Shown here piece after piece: positions 7,567 through 15,368 of a stretch of DNA of 64,000 nucleotides (position 1 is its first letter; each line of letters starts with the position of its first letter). A program made the translations under genes and the position numbers. Origin of the DNA: Bradyrhizobium sp. 1 (GTDB lineage Bacteria > Pseudomonadota > Alphaproteobacteria > Rhizobiales > Xanthobacteraceae); assembly GCF_023073315.1 (NCBI RefSeq), contig NZ_JADPJH010000034.1, positions 268,143 to 332,142 of the forward strand. Reading direction: 5' to 3'. Under the pieces are notes generated by a model. The model saw nothing but the letters and a program-made list of their open reading frames with translations. It had not been told where the DNA came from and did not search any database.

Positions 7567-8634
7567 ATGGCTCGGATCACGTTGCGTCAATTGCTCGACC
7601 ATGCGGCTGAGAACGATTACGGCGTACCGGCCTTCAACATCAACAACATGGAACAGGCGCTGGCGATCATGGACGCGGCCAATACGGTCGACGCGCCCGT
7701 CATCATCCAGGCCTCGCGCGGTGCGCGCTCCTACGCCAACGACATCATGCTCAAGCACATGATGGATGCGGTCACCGAGATCTATCCGCACATCCCGGTC
7801 TGCGTGCATCTCGACCACGGCAACGAGGCCGCGACCTGCATGACCGCGATCCAGGCCGGCTTCACCTCGGTGATGATGGACGGCTCGCTCAAGGCCGACG
7901 GCAAGAGCCCGGCCGACTGGACCTACAATGTCGGCGTCACCAAGACCGTGACCGACATGGCCCATCTCGGCGGCATCTCGGTCGAGGGTGAGCTCGGCGT
8001 GCTCGGTTCGCTCGAGACCGGCATGGGCGACAAGGAAGACGGCCACGGCGCCGAAGGCAAGCTGAGCCACGACCAGCTCCTGACCAATCCGGACGAGGCC
8101 GTGAAGTTCGTCCAGGAGACCAAGGTCGACGCGCTCGCGATCGCGATGGGCACCTCACATGGCGCCTACAAGTTTACCCGCAAGCCGGACGGCGATATCC
8201 TCGCCATGAAGGTGATCGAGGAGATCCACCGCAAGCTGCCGAACACGCATCTGGTCATGCACGGCTCGTCGTCGGTGCCGCAGGACCTGCAGGACATCAT
8301 CAACGAGTTCGGTGGCAAGATGAAGCCGACCTGGGGCGTGCCCGTCGCCGAGATCCAGCGCGGCATCAAGCACGGCGTGCGCAAGATCAACATCGACACC
8401 GACAACCGCATGGCCATGACCGGCCAGATCCGCAAGGTGTTCAAGGAGCACCCGGAAGAGTTCGACCCGCGCAAATACCTGAAGCCCGCCATGGAAGCGA
8501 TGACCAAGCTGTGCAAGCAGCGGCTCCAGGAGTTCAATACCGCAGGGCAAGCCTCCAAGTTCAAGAAGGTGCTGACCCCGGCCGAGATGGCCAAGCGCTA
8601 CGCCAAGGGCGAGCTGGATCCCCGCGTCGCGTAA
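7567..8634 (+). CDS. fba: class II fructose-bisphosphate aldolase (Calvin-type subfamily)
   Basis: Zinc-dependent aldolase interconverting fructose 1,6-bisphosphate with DHAP and glyceraldehyde 3-phosphate. The 355 residues start MARITLRQLLDHAAENDYGVPAFN. Zinc and catalytic motifs are visible: VCVHLDHGNE, the acidic loop region GELGVLGSLETG, THGAYK-like TSHGAYKFTRK, and VMHGSSSVP. The C-terminal KINIDTDNRMAMTGQIRK segment and the length fit the CbbA-like (TIGR01521) subfamily. The ATG at 7567 follows CCGGAGAAAAAGACAC, a good ribosome-binding site. A second, unrelated class I aldolase gene lies downstream. Confidence 0.96.
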   Translation: MARITLRQLLDHAAENDYGVPAFNINNMEQALAIMDAANTVDAPVIIQASRGARSYANDIMLKHMMDAVTEIYPHIPVCVHLDHGNEAATCMTAIQAGFTSVMMDGSLKADGKSPADWTYNVGVTKTVTDMAHLGGISVEGELGVLGSLETGMGDKEDGHGAEGKLSHDQLLTNPDEAVKFVQETKVDALAIAMGTSHGAYKFTRKPDGDILAMKVIEEIHRKLPNTHLVMHGSSSVPQDLQDIINEFGGKMKPTWGVPVAEIQRGIKHGVRKINIDTDNRMAMTGQIRKVFKEHPEEFDPRKYLKPAMEAMTKLCKQRLQEFNTAGQASKFKKVLTPAEMAKRYAKGELDPRVA

Positions 8635-8670
8635 GCGATCGCGCGGTGGCGTAAGGCCAATGCTCCATCG

Positions 8671-8818
8671 TCCCCCTCGCCCCGCTTGCGGGGAGAGGGT
8701 TGGGGTAAGGGGGAGTTTCCCCGGGGACGCTGGGAGTTGGACTCGCGGAGAGCCCCCCTCACCCGGATTTTACGCTCCGCGCAAAATCCGACCTCTCCCC
8801 GCAAGCGGGGCGAGGTGA
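8671..8818. repeat. palindromic intergenic repeat, family A (copy 2)
   Basis: Two facing blocks, CCCCTCGCCCCGCTTGCGGGG and CTCTCCCCGCAAGCGGGGCGAGG, bracket a centre containing CCCCTCACCCGGATTTTACG. It occupies most of the 320-base gap between the two aldolase genes; nothing else was recognised there. Confidence 0.75.
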
Positions 8819-8954
8819 ACTATTGCCAGCCGCTCCTTTTTCGCTCCAACTGACCTCCCGCCCCTTACCCCTGCGACCAACGTTAACTCGGCAATTGCCC
8901 GAGAACGGTCTAACTTCACAGGCAAGGGCAGAATCGTTTTGGGAGGACCTCTCG

Positions 8955-9980
8955 ATGAATCTGACTGAACTCAACAAGATCGCGACCGCCATGGTCGCGC
9001 CGGGCAAGGGCATCCTTGCCGCCGATGAATCCTCCGGCACCATCAAGAAGCGGTTTGACGCGATCGGCGTGGAATCGACGGAAACGACTCGTCGCGACTA
9101 TCGCGAGATGCTGTTCCGGTCGAAGGAGGCCATGAGCCAGTGCATCTCCGGCGTGATCCTCTATGACGAGACGATCTGGCAGACGGCCGCGGACGGCACG
9201 CCGCTGGTGAAGCTGATCGAACAGAGCGGCGCCATTCCCGGCATCAAGGTCGACGAGGGCACGCAAGCCCTGCCGATGTGCCCGGGTGAAACAGTCACTG
9301 TCGGGCTCGACAAGCTCGCCGAGCGGCTGAAAAAGTATTACGAGCGCGGCGCGCGGTTCGCCAAGTGGCGCGCGGTGATCGATATCGCCGGCGGCATCCC
9401 CTCGATGACCGCGATCAGCGTCAATGCCCACGCGCTGGCGCGCTACGCCGCGCTGTGCCAGGCGGCGCAGATCGTGCCGATCGTCGAGCCTGAGGTGCTG
9501 ATGGACGGCGATCACGACATCGACCGCTGCTACGAGGTGACGAGCCGCGTGCTCAACAAGACGTTTCAGGAATTGCGCGTGCAGCGCGTCGCGCTCGAAG
9601 GCATGGTGCTGAAACCCAACATGGCGATCTCGGGCAAGAAGTGCGCAAGGCAGGCCTCCGTCGAGGAAGTCGCGGAGAAGACGATCCGGCTGCTGAAGGC
9701 CTGCGTGCCGGCCGCGGTGCCGGGCATCGCCTTTCTCTCCGGCGGCCAGTCCGACGAAGAGGCGACCGCGCATCTCAACGCCATGCACAAGCTCGGCCCG
9801 CTGCCCTGGGGCCTGACCTTCTCCTACGGCCGCGCGCTGCAGGCCGCGCCGCAGAAGGCCTGGTCGGGCAAAGCCGAGAACGTCGCGGCCGGCCAAAACG
9901 CGTTCAGTCACCGCGCCCGCATGAATGGCCTCGCCTCCAAGGGCGAATGGCAAAGCAGCCTGGAAAAGAAAGCGGCCTAG
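8955..9980 (+). CDS. class I fructose-bisphosphate aldolase
   Basis: Metal-independent aldolase that works through a lysine Schiff base; it is not homologous to the preceding class II enzyme. The 341-residue protein shows GKGILAADESSGTIKKRF near residue 20, GIKVDEGTQ, the FAKWRAVIDI segment, VEPEVLMDGDHD, and LEGMVLKPNMAISG, which holds the Schiff-base lysine. The C-terminal LSGGQSDEEATAHLNAM and FSYGRALQ are also family motifs. The ATG at 8955 is preceded by GGGAGGACCTCTCG, a good ribosome-binding site. The ThiE-like gene begins 3 bases after its stop. Confidence 0.95.
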   Translation: MNLTELNKIATAMVAPGKGILAADESSGTIKKRFDAIGVESTETTRRDYREMLFRSKEAMSQCISGVILYDETIWQTAADGTPLVKLIEQSGAIPGIKVDEGTQALPMCPGETVTVGLDKLAERLKKYYERGARFAKWRAVIDIAGGIPSMTAISVNAHALARYAALCQAAQIVPIVEPEVLMDGDHDIDRCYEVTSRVLNKTFQELRVQRVALEGMVLKPNMAISGKKCARQASVEEVAEKTIRLLKACVPAAVPGIAFLSGGQSDEEATAHLNAMHKLGPLPWGLTFSYGRALQAAPQKAWSGKAENVAAGQNAFSHRARMNGLASKGEWQSSLEKKAA

Positions 9981-9983
9981 ATC

Positions 9984-10718
9984 TTGTCGAACAAATCGCC
10001 TCCGCCGCGTCCCGCGCCGCGTCTCTATCTCGCGACGCCTGTTGTCGATGATCCCGCTGCGCTCGTGGCCGAGCTGCCGGGCTTGCTCGCGTCCGCCGAT
10101 GTCGCGGCCGTGCTGCTGCGGCTGAAGGAGACCGACCAGCGCACCATGATCTCGTGCATCAAGGCCTTTGCACCGCCGGTGCAGAAGGCCGGCGCCGCGC
10201 TGCTCGTCGACGGCCATTCCGAGTTGGTCGCGCGCGGCGGCGCCGATGGCGCGCACCTCCCCGGCATCGCCGCGCTGAAAGAGGCGCTGCCATCGCTGAA
10301 GCCCGATCGCATCGCCGGCGTCGGCGGGCTGACGACGCGGCACCATTCCATGGATGCGGGCGAGATCGGCGCGGACTATGTGCTGTTCGGCGAGCCCGAC
10401 GCGAAGGGCCAGCGGCCGTCGTCGCAGGCGATTGCCGAGCGGCTGGACTGGTGGGCCGAGCTGTTCGAGCCGCCCTGCGTCGGTTTTGCGACGTCGCTGG
10501 AAGAGGCTCACGACTTTGCCGCCAGCGGTGCCGATTTCGTGCTGGTCGGCGAGTTCATCTGGGCCGATCCGCGCGGAGCCAAGGCTGCATTGATCGAGGC
10601 CGACGCTGCGATCAAGAAGGGCTTTGCGGCTGCGCCTGTGGGCCAAGATCCTTCGAGCCAAGATCCTGCGCGCCAGGAGCCTGCGGGTCAGGATCCTGCG
10701 GGTGAGGAGCACGGCTAG
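9984..10718 (+). CDS. diverged thiamine-phosphate synthase-like (ThiE/TenI fold) protein
   Basis: A TIM-barrel protein of the thiamine phosphate synthase superfamily, 244 residues, with a TTG start immediately after the aldolase stop. The barrel strands align with ThiE (RLYLATPVVDD; VAAVLLRLKE; AALLVDGHSELVARGGADGAHLPG; GADYVLFGE). Residues expected in true ThiE are altered: the QLREK motif reads LLRLKE, the INDR motif reads LVDGH, and STH reads GGLTTRH. The enzyme function is therefore doubtful. The last 25 residues are a degenerate tandem repeat of Q-[DE]-P units, mirrored by a 15-base DNA repeat at 10642-10706. It is probably co-transcribed with the aldolase and the Sel1 protein. Confidence 0.75.
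   Translation: MSNKSPPPRPAPRLYLATPVVDDPAALVAELPGLLASADVAAVLLRLKETDQRTMISCIKAFAPPVQKAGAALLVDGHSELVARGGADGAHLPGIAALKEALPSLKPDRIAGVGGLTTRHHSMDAGEIGADYVLFGEPDAKGQRPSSQAIAERLDWWAELFEPPCVGFATSLEEAHDFAASGADFVLVGEFIWADPRGAKAALIEADAAIKKGFAAAPVGQDPSSQDPARQEPAGQDPAGEEHG
10642..10706 (+). repeat. degenerate 15-base tandem repeat in the ThiE-like gene
   Basis: Units like GCCAAGATCCTTCGA, GCCAAGATCCTGCGC, GCCAGGAGCCTGCGG and GTCAGGATCCTGCGG follow each other in frame and encode the Q[DE]P-rich C-terminal tail. They are a probable product of slippage. Confidence 0.7.
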
Positions 10719-10726
10719 CGCCCGAC

Positions 10727-11791
10727 ATGAAGCTCCCGCGCATCACCATTTTGGCTACGCTGTTGCTCACAGTGCCCGCGGCCGCGCAGCTCCAGATCAC
10801 GCCGCCGGTGGCAAGTCCGAGCGCACCGGCCGAGAAGCAGAAGCCCAAGCCGCCCGCGCCTCCCAAGAAGAAGGAGGCTGCGCCGGCGCCAAAACCTTCG
10901 GCCCCTCCCAAGCCGGCGTTGCCCGCAACGGTGATCCCTGCGCCTGCGACCGATACGCCCGGTGTCGATATGGTGTTCGGCGCCTACCAGCGCGGCCAGT
11001 ACAAGACGGCGCTCGATCTCGCCACCGCCCGTGCCGCGACCGGCGATCCCAAGGCGATGACCATGCTGGGCGAGCTCTATTCCAACGCCATGGGCATCCG
11101 CCGCGACTACGCCAAGGCGCTCGCATGGTACAAGCGCGCGGCTGACGCGGGCGATCGCGAGGCGATGTTTGCGCTTGCCATGCTGCGCATGTCCGGCCGC
11201 GGCGGCTCCGTCGACAAGGGCGAAGCGGTCAAGCTGATGGCCTCCGCCGCCAAGCTCGGCGAGCCCAAGGCGGCCTATAATCTCGCGCTGCTTTATCTGG
11301 ACGGCCAGACCCTGCCGCAGGACGTCAAGCGCGCCGCCGAGCTCTTGCGCCAGGCGGCGGACGCCGGCCTGCCCGAGGCGCAATACGCGCTCGCGACCTT
11401 CTACAAGGAAGGCACCGGTGTGCCGAAGGACCCCGAAAAGGCCACGCGGCTGCTCCAGGCGGCCTCGCTGGCCGACAATGTCGATGCCGAGGTCGAATAC
11501 GCCATCGCGCTGTTCAACGGCACCGGCACGCCGAAGGACCAGCCGGCGGCCATCGCGTTGCTCCGCAAGGCCTCCCGCCAGGGCAGCGCGATCGCGCAGA
11601 ACCGGCTGGCCTGGGTGCTGATCAACGGCGTGGGCACGAATGTGGACAAGGTCGAAGGCTTCAAATGGCACCTCGTGGCGAAAACCGCCGGCAAGGGCGA
11701 TCCGGAGCTCGACAAGCAATTGTCCGACCTGCCCCCCGACGACCGGTCTAAGGCCGAGGCCGCGGCCAGGAAATGGCTCGGGACCAAATGA
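10727..11791 (+). CDS. secreted Sel1-repeat protein
   Basis: A 354-residue protein with an N-terminal signal peptide (hydrophobic ITILATLLLTVPAAAQ), then a Pro/Lys/Ala-rich linker of about 55 residues, then about six Sel1-like (TPR-related) repeats from residue 80 to 330. Repeat cores such as AMTMLGELYSNAMGIRRDY, AAYNLALLYLDGQTLPQD and AQYALATFYKEGTGVPKD are easy to see. Sel1 domains mediate protein-protein contacts; the partner is unknown and the location is predicted to be periplasmic. It starts 8 bases after the ThiE-like gene. Confidence 0.88.
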   Translation: MKLPRITILATLLLTVPAAAQLQITPPVASPSAPAEKQKPKPPAPPKKKEAAPAPKPSAPPKPALPATVIPAPATDTPGVDMVFGAYQRGQYKTALDLATARAATGDPKAMTMLGELYSNAMGIRRDYAKALAWYKRAADAGDREAMFALAMLRMSGRGGSVDKGEAVKLMASAAKLGEPKAAYNLALLYLDGQTLPQDVKRAAELLRQAADAGLPEAQYALATFYKEGTGVPKDPEKATRLLQAASLADNVDAEVEYAIALFNGTGTPKDQPAAIALLRKASRQGSAIAQNRLAWVLINGVGTNVDKVEGFKWHLVAKTAGKGDPELDKQLSDLPPDDRSKAEAAARKWLGTK

Positions 11792-11878
11792 CTTGACCTC
11801 AAGGCCCTCGCAGGGCACCCAATTCTCTCAAATGGCGCGATTTTGCGCCCCTCCCCCTTCCGATCAAGACCAGAGCTC

Positions 11879-12664
11879 ATGCTGTATTCCGCAACTATCA
11901 ACGTCATGGTCAAAGCCGCGCGCCGCGCCGGCCGCAGCCTCAAGCGCGATCTCGGCGAGATCGAGCATTTGCAAGTCTCGCTGAAGGGGCCTGCCAATTT
12001 CGTCTCGCTCGCCGACAAGCGCGCCGAGGAGATGCTTTACCAGGACCTCGCCAAGGCCCGGCCCGGCTACGGCTTCATCGGCGAGGAAGGCGGCACCCGC
12101 GAGGGCGCCGACAAGAGCCACACCTGGATCGTCGATCCGCTCGACGGCACCACCAACTTCCTGCACGGCATCCCGCAATTCGCGATCTCGATCGGCCTCG
12201 TCCGCGAGGGCACGATCATCGCCGGCGTGATCTACAACCCCGCCAATGACGAGCTCTACATCGCCGAGCGCGGCAAGGGCGCCTTCCTCAACGACCAGCG
12301 CCTGCGCGTCGCCGGCCGCCGCCAGCTCAACGAATGCGTGGTGGCCTGCGGCCTGCCCCATATCGGCCGCGGCGACCACGAGGAATTCCGCCGCGAGATG
12401 ACCGCGATCCAGGACCGCGTCGCGGGCCTCCGCCGCTTCGGCGCCGCCTCTCTCGACCTCGCCTTCGTCGCCGCCGGCCGCCTCGATGGCTATTGGGAGC
12501 GCAATTTGCAATCCTGGGACATCGCCGCCGGGCAGATCATGGTGCGCGAAGCGGGCGGGACGATCAGCGACATCGACACGCCGGGCGATGCGCTGGTGAC
12601 CGGGAATGTGGTGTGCGGGAATGAGTTCGTGCACGGGGAGCTGGTGAAGATTTTGCGGAAGTAG
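11879..12664 (+). CDS. inositol monophosphatase family protein (SuhB-like)
   Basis: Mg-dependent phosphatase of the IMPase/FBPase superfamily; members act on inositol monophosphate or assist rRNA transcription antitermination (SuhB). The 261-residue protein carries all three metal-binding motifs: GEEGG around residue 67, WIVDPLDGTTNFLHGIP around residue 82, and WDIAAGQIMVREAGG around residue 210. The ATG at 11879 gives the typical start MLYSATINVMVKAARRAGR. A pH- or substrate-specific role cannot be read from the sequence. It is the last gene of the plus-strand run before a decayed transposase fragment. Confidence 0.92.
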   Translation: MLYSATINVMVKAARRAGRSLKRDLGEIEHLQVSLKGPANFVSLADKRAEEMLYQDLAKARPGYGFIGEEGGTREGADKSHTWIVDPLDGTTNFLHGIPQFAISIGLVREGTIIAGVIYNPANDELYIAERGKGAFLNDQRLRVAGRRQLNECVVACGLPHIGRGDHEEFRREMTAIQDRVAGLRRFGAASLDLAFVAAGRLDGYWERNLQSWDIAAGQIMVREAGGTISDIDTPGDALVTGNVVCGNEFVHGELVKILRK

Positions 12665-12689
12665 ATCGCAGGAGCACGACGGCTCGATC

Positions 12690-12798
12690 CGCAGGGAGTA
12701 GGACGCGGACTCATTAAGGCGTGGCCATAATCAGATTGATGCGAGCTGAACGAAGGCAAGGTAGTTGACGGCGAGCCCGTCGTAGCGCGTCGGCTCAG
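12690..12798 (-). pseudogene. relic of the C-terminus of an IS5-type transposase
   Basis: Translating the minus strand from about 12798 gives TRYDGLAVNYLAFVQLASI, a stop, then LWPRLNES. This matches the conserved tail of IS5-family transposases (RYDKLAxNYLAxxQLAxIRLWLRxNES, from memory), with one in-frame stop (R to TGA). Only about 35 codons survive and no terminal inverted repeats were found. It lies between the IMPase gene and an atypical gene pair. Confidence 0.72.
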
Positions 12799-12840
12799 CA
12801 TACCGTTGCGCGTCAAGTGGACCACCGTCTTTCAAGCAAC

Positions 12841-14010
12841 TTAGGGGCTATTCCCCGACGCATTTGGCGCACGAAACGTCGCTTGGGACTCAAGCTGCGC
12901 CTTCAAGACCAGGTCGAAGCTGGGGCGCGTTTTTCCGTCCTGGAAAACCACGCCGTTCGGGCTGAAGGCGACCTTGTCCGGGTCCTTGTTCAACGTCTGC
13001 CAGTTGCACGATATAGCGACGATACCGTAAGCCGAAACCGGCTGAACCTCTCCGGGATCTGCCACGCCATTACCATTAGCATCGCGCCACAGGGCGAGGC
13101 CGGCCAGTTCTTTACCGGTCAAAATGCCATCGCGGTCGTCATCGAGTGCGGCCAGCGGCGCATATCCGTTGTTCCAAAACATCCAAAATGTGATGTTGCC
13201 GAACAATTGCCGGCCGCTGTTAATTTTGCCATCAAGCTTCAAGTCGCTAACAAGCCAGGCAGCTTTGGGGGTAATCCAGCTCCATTCGCGACTCAACCCG
13301 CTGCCGTCCACGTCGAACGTCACCCGCGCGTCGGGTGCTTCTAGGTCGGTGATAGTGAGCCCATCGGCCAGCGGCACTGCGATGGGAGTGATTGGGTACG
13401 GCAGCTTTCCCATCGCGGCCGCGTGGTCCTTCAGCGTCTCAATCTCGCGCTTATCCTTCTCGGCGTCGAGAAGCGGGACGAGGTAAGAAACGACTTCGCC
13501 GGTCAGAGTCCGCCCGCCCATTCCACGGACCGTCAGGCTCTTTTCCTTCTCCCAGGCATCGGTTGCGATCGTTCGATATTGCTTCAACGCCTCGTCTTTC
13601 CTGCCGGCCTGCTCGGTCAGCCAGGCGAGGCCGAGCCGGATGACAAGGTTATCCTTGTCCAGTTCCAATGCCTGCTTGTACGCCTTCAACGCGGCTTCTA
13701 GGTGCGCCTGGGAGGCGGCATTCAAAGTGGAGTCAGCGGCAGTCATTACGGTACCGAAAGGAACAGCTGGTGGCTGAATGCCATGGTAGGCTTTCGGTAC
13801 CGTCAGCGGGTCAGACTTCTGAGCGTAAGCCATGCCATGCGCACGACCAAGGTTCAGCAACGCCTCGACGCGGGTAGGATCGCCCTTGGCGATCTTCTCT
13901 AAGTTCTCGATAAGCCTGGCGACCGGGATCCGCTCCTCTTCCACGCCCACCCACCTGCCGAGCGCCGGCGACATCGTGACAAGGAAAACCACCAGCAAGA
14001 GCAAGCGCAC
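12841..14010 (-). CDS. secreted TPR / EF-hand-like protein of unknown function
   Basis: A 389-residue protein starting at a GTG with a GGAG six bases upstream, which gives a signal peptide VRLLLLVVFLVTMSPALG. Residues of about 30-170 form TPR-like helices (EALLNLGRAHGMAYAQ; AHLEAALKAYKQALELDKDNLVIRL; EALKQYRTIATDAW). Near residue 290 two calcium-loop-like segments follow each other, DDDRDGILTGKEL and DANGNGVADPGEV, as in dockerin/EF-hand loops. I do not recognise an enzyme. The base composition is less GC-rich than its neighbours and the gene sits between an IS5 relic and a lone AAA ATPase, consistent with acquisition by transfer. Similar architecture is, as I recall, common in planctomycetes. 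Confidence 0.7.
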   Translation of the reverse strand: MRLLLLVVFLVTMSPALGRWVGVEEERIPVARLIENLEKIAKGDPTRVEALLNLGRAHGMAYAQKSDPLTVPKAYHGIQPPAVPFGTVMTAADSTLNAASQAHLEAALKAYKQALELDKDNLVIRLGLAWLTEQAGRKDEALKQYRTIATDAWEKEKSLTVRGMGGRTLTGEVVSYLVPLLDAEKDKREIETLKDHAAAMGKLPYPITPIAVPLADGLTITDLEAPDARVTFDVDGSGLSREWSWITPKAAWLVSDLKLDGKINSGRQLFGNITFWMFWNNGYAPLAALDDDRDGILTGKELAGLALWRDANGNGVADPGEVQPVSAYGIVAISCNWQTLNKDPDKVAFSPNGVVFQDGKTRPSFDLVLKAQLESQATFRAPNASGNSP

Positions 14011-14092
14011 GGCGACTCCGAATTGTAAGGGGAAGATTGCGGTCAATTTATCCAGTGCACACTGACGATGCTAAGGTCTGGAGGGACGCGGC

Positions 14093-15217
14093 CTAATCGT
14101 CGTCGTCCGGCTCCTCCTCGCGATACTCCCCGCCAATGGTCAGGCCCTCGATCGCCGTGGCGCCTTTCGACTTGATCACGCGGCGAAGTGGGACCGAACT
14201 CTCGCTTCGCAATGCCTCCATCAGCTGTTCCGAATGGGTGACGATCCAGATGTCGGCGCGGTGTGAAGCCTTGGCGATCAGCCGGGCCAATGGCGCCAGC
14301 AGCGACGGATGCAGGCTGGTCTCGGGTTCGTTCAGCGCGATGAAGGGTGGCAGCCGATAGCCCATGAACACCGCGAGCAAACAGATATATTTCAGCGTCC
14401 CGTCGGACAGTTCATGCGCCCCGAACGGCCGCGGCATGTCCTCCAGCTGCAGAGCGAATTCGCACACGCCGTTGTTTTCCCATGCACTGAGCTCGGCGCC
14501 CGGGAATGCATCCTGGATCGCGTCCTGGATGTCGGTGGCGTCCTGCCGAATGGTGTAAAGTGTCGCCAGGGCGGCAGCCAGATCGCTTCCATCAGCGCTG
14601 AGCGAGGGCGTCGTGATCGCGAGGCAGGGCTTTCGGATCAGCGATGCCGGATCGGTACGGAAATCGTGATAGAAGCGCCAGCCCAGCATCGCGTTTCTGA
14701 TCAGATCGATCTCGGGGCATTCCTTGCCGTTGTAAAAGCCCGCAAGCGCCGGCTCGGACGGCAGCACCGCGTCCTTGTGGTTGACCCATGCGCCGCTGTC
14801 ATCGCGGACGCTGACGAGCGAATTCTTCCGCTCCATCAGTTTAACCGTTCGTTTGCCCTGCGTCGTCTCGATGCTTTCTTCCTTGATCATCGGCTCGCCG
14901 GCAAACGACGCCGAAAGCGGGCTGGGAAATCCGATCTCAATGGAATATTTCAGGCGATCGAATCTGGCCGACAATTGCAGTCGCCCGTCCTCGCCGCGTT
15001 TGCGAGTGCCCGACCAACAGACGGAATTCAATCCGCCCTCCTCGGCGATCGTGCGCGTGATCCGACCTGTCGCCGCATCGCGCAACAGCGACAAGGATTT
15101 GTAGAGATTGGATTTCCCGACGCCGTTCTCACCGACAAACACGGACAAGGGGTGGATTGGTATCGAGAGCCGCCGAATGGAGCGATAGTTGGAGATCGCA
15201 ATGTCGGTCGGACGCAT
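14093..15217 (-). CDS. stand-alone AAA ATPase (OLD/RecF-like, no TOPRIM domain)
   Basis: A 374-residue predicted ATPase of the SMC/ABC-related AAA group (COG4637-like). Walker A, GENGVGKS, is at residues 29-36. Near residue 270 is the ABC-signature-like stretch ELSDGTLKYICLLAVF, followed by the Walker B region FIALNEPETSLHPSLL and the switch motif DIWIVTHSEQLMEAL. The Walker B core has N-E where D-E is usual. No nuclease or TOPRIM domain is fused and no partner gene adjoins it, so a defence role cannot be claimed. The ATG at 15217 lies just after a possible GTG start at 15220; GAGAG precedes both. Confidence 0.85.
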   Translation of the reverse strand: MRPTDIAISNYRSIRRLSIPIHPLSVFVGENGVGKSNLYKSLSLLRDAATGRITRTIAEEGGLNSVCWSGTRKRGEDGRLQLSARFDRLKYSIEIGFPSPLSASFAGEPMIKEESIETTQGKRTVKLMERKNSLVSVRDDSGAWVNHKDAVLPSEPALAGFYNGKECPEIDLIRNAMLGWRFYHDFRTDPASLIRKPCLAITTPSLSADGSDLAAALATLYTIRQDATDIQDAIQDAFPGAELSAWENNGVCEFALQLEDMPRPFGAHELSDGTLKYICLLAVFMGYRLPPFIALNEPETSLHPSLLAPLARLIAKASHRADIWIVTHSEQLMEALRSESSVPLRRVIKSKGATAIEGLTIGGEYREEEPDDDD

Positions 15218-15244
15218 CACATGCTCTCAATCGGCGGGTTGGCT

Positions 15245-15272
15245 GTGCATTCACGATGCCGCGTGAATGCAC
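15245..15272. repeat. perfect 11-bp inverted repeat
   Basis: GTGCATTCACG - ATGCCG - CGTGAATGCAC, just upstream of the AAA ATPase start and downstream of the RND permease stop. There is no T-run on either side, so it is not a standard terminator; it could be an operator or a processed 3' hairpin. Confidence 0.6.
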
Positions 15273-15368
15273 ATTCGTTCAATCCAGGGATGCAGTCTGG
15301 ATCGACACCCACGAGAAAGCAAGCCGAACGCTCGTCGGGCTCCGAGGCAATCAGAGCCGATCAGGCGT

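Noticed and set aside
3014..8634. Calvin-cycle (cbb) operon
   Set aside because: tkt, gap, pgk and fba are present but there is no Rubisco, phosphoribulokinase or CbbR in the window.
10642..10706. CRISPR-like array
   Set aside because: The units are contiguous 15-base repeats in frame inside a coding sequence, with no spacers.
14093..15217. AAA ATPase as part of a defence system
   Set aside because: No partner nuclease, TOPRIM domain or toxin gene adjoins it, so a defence label is not supported.
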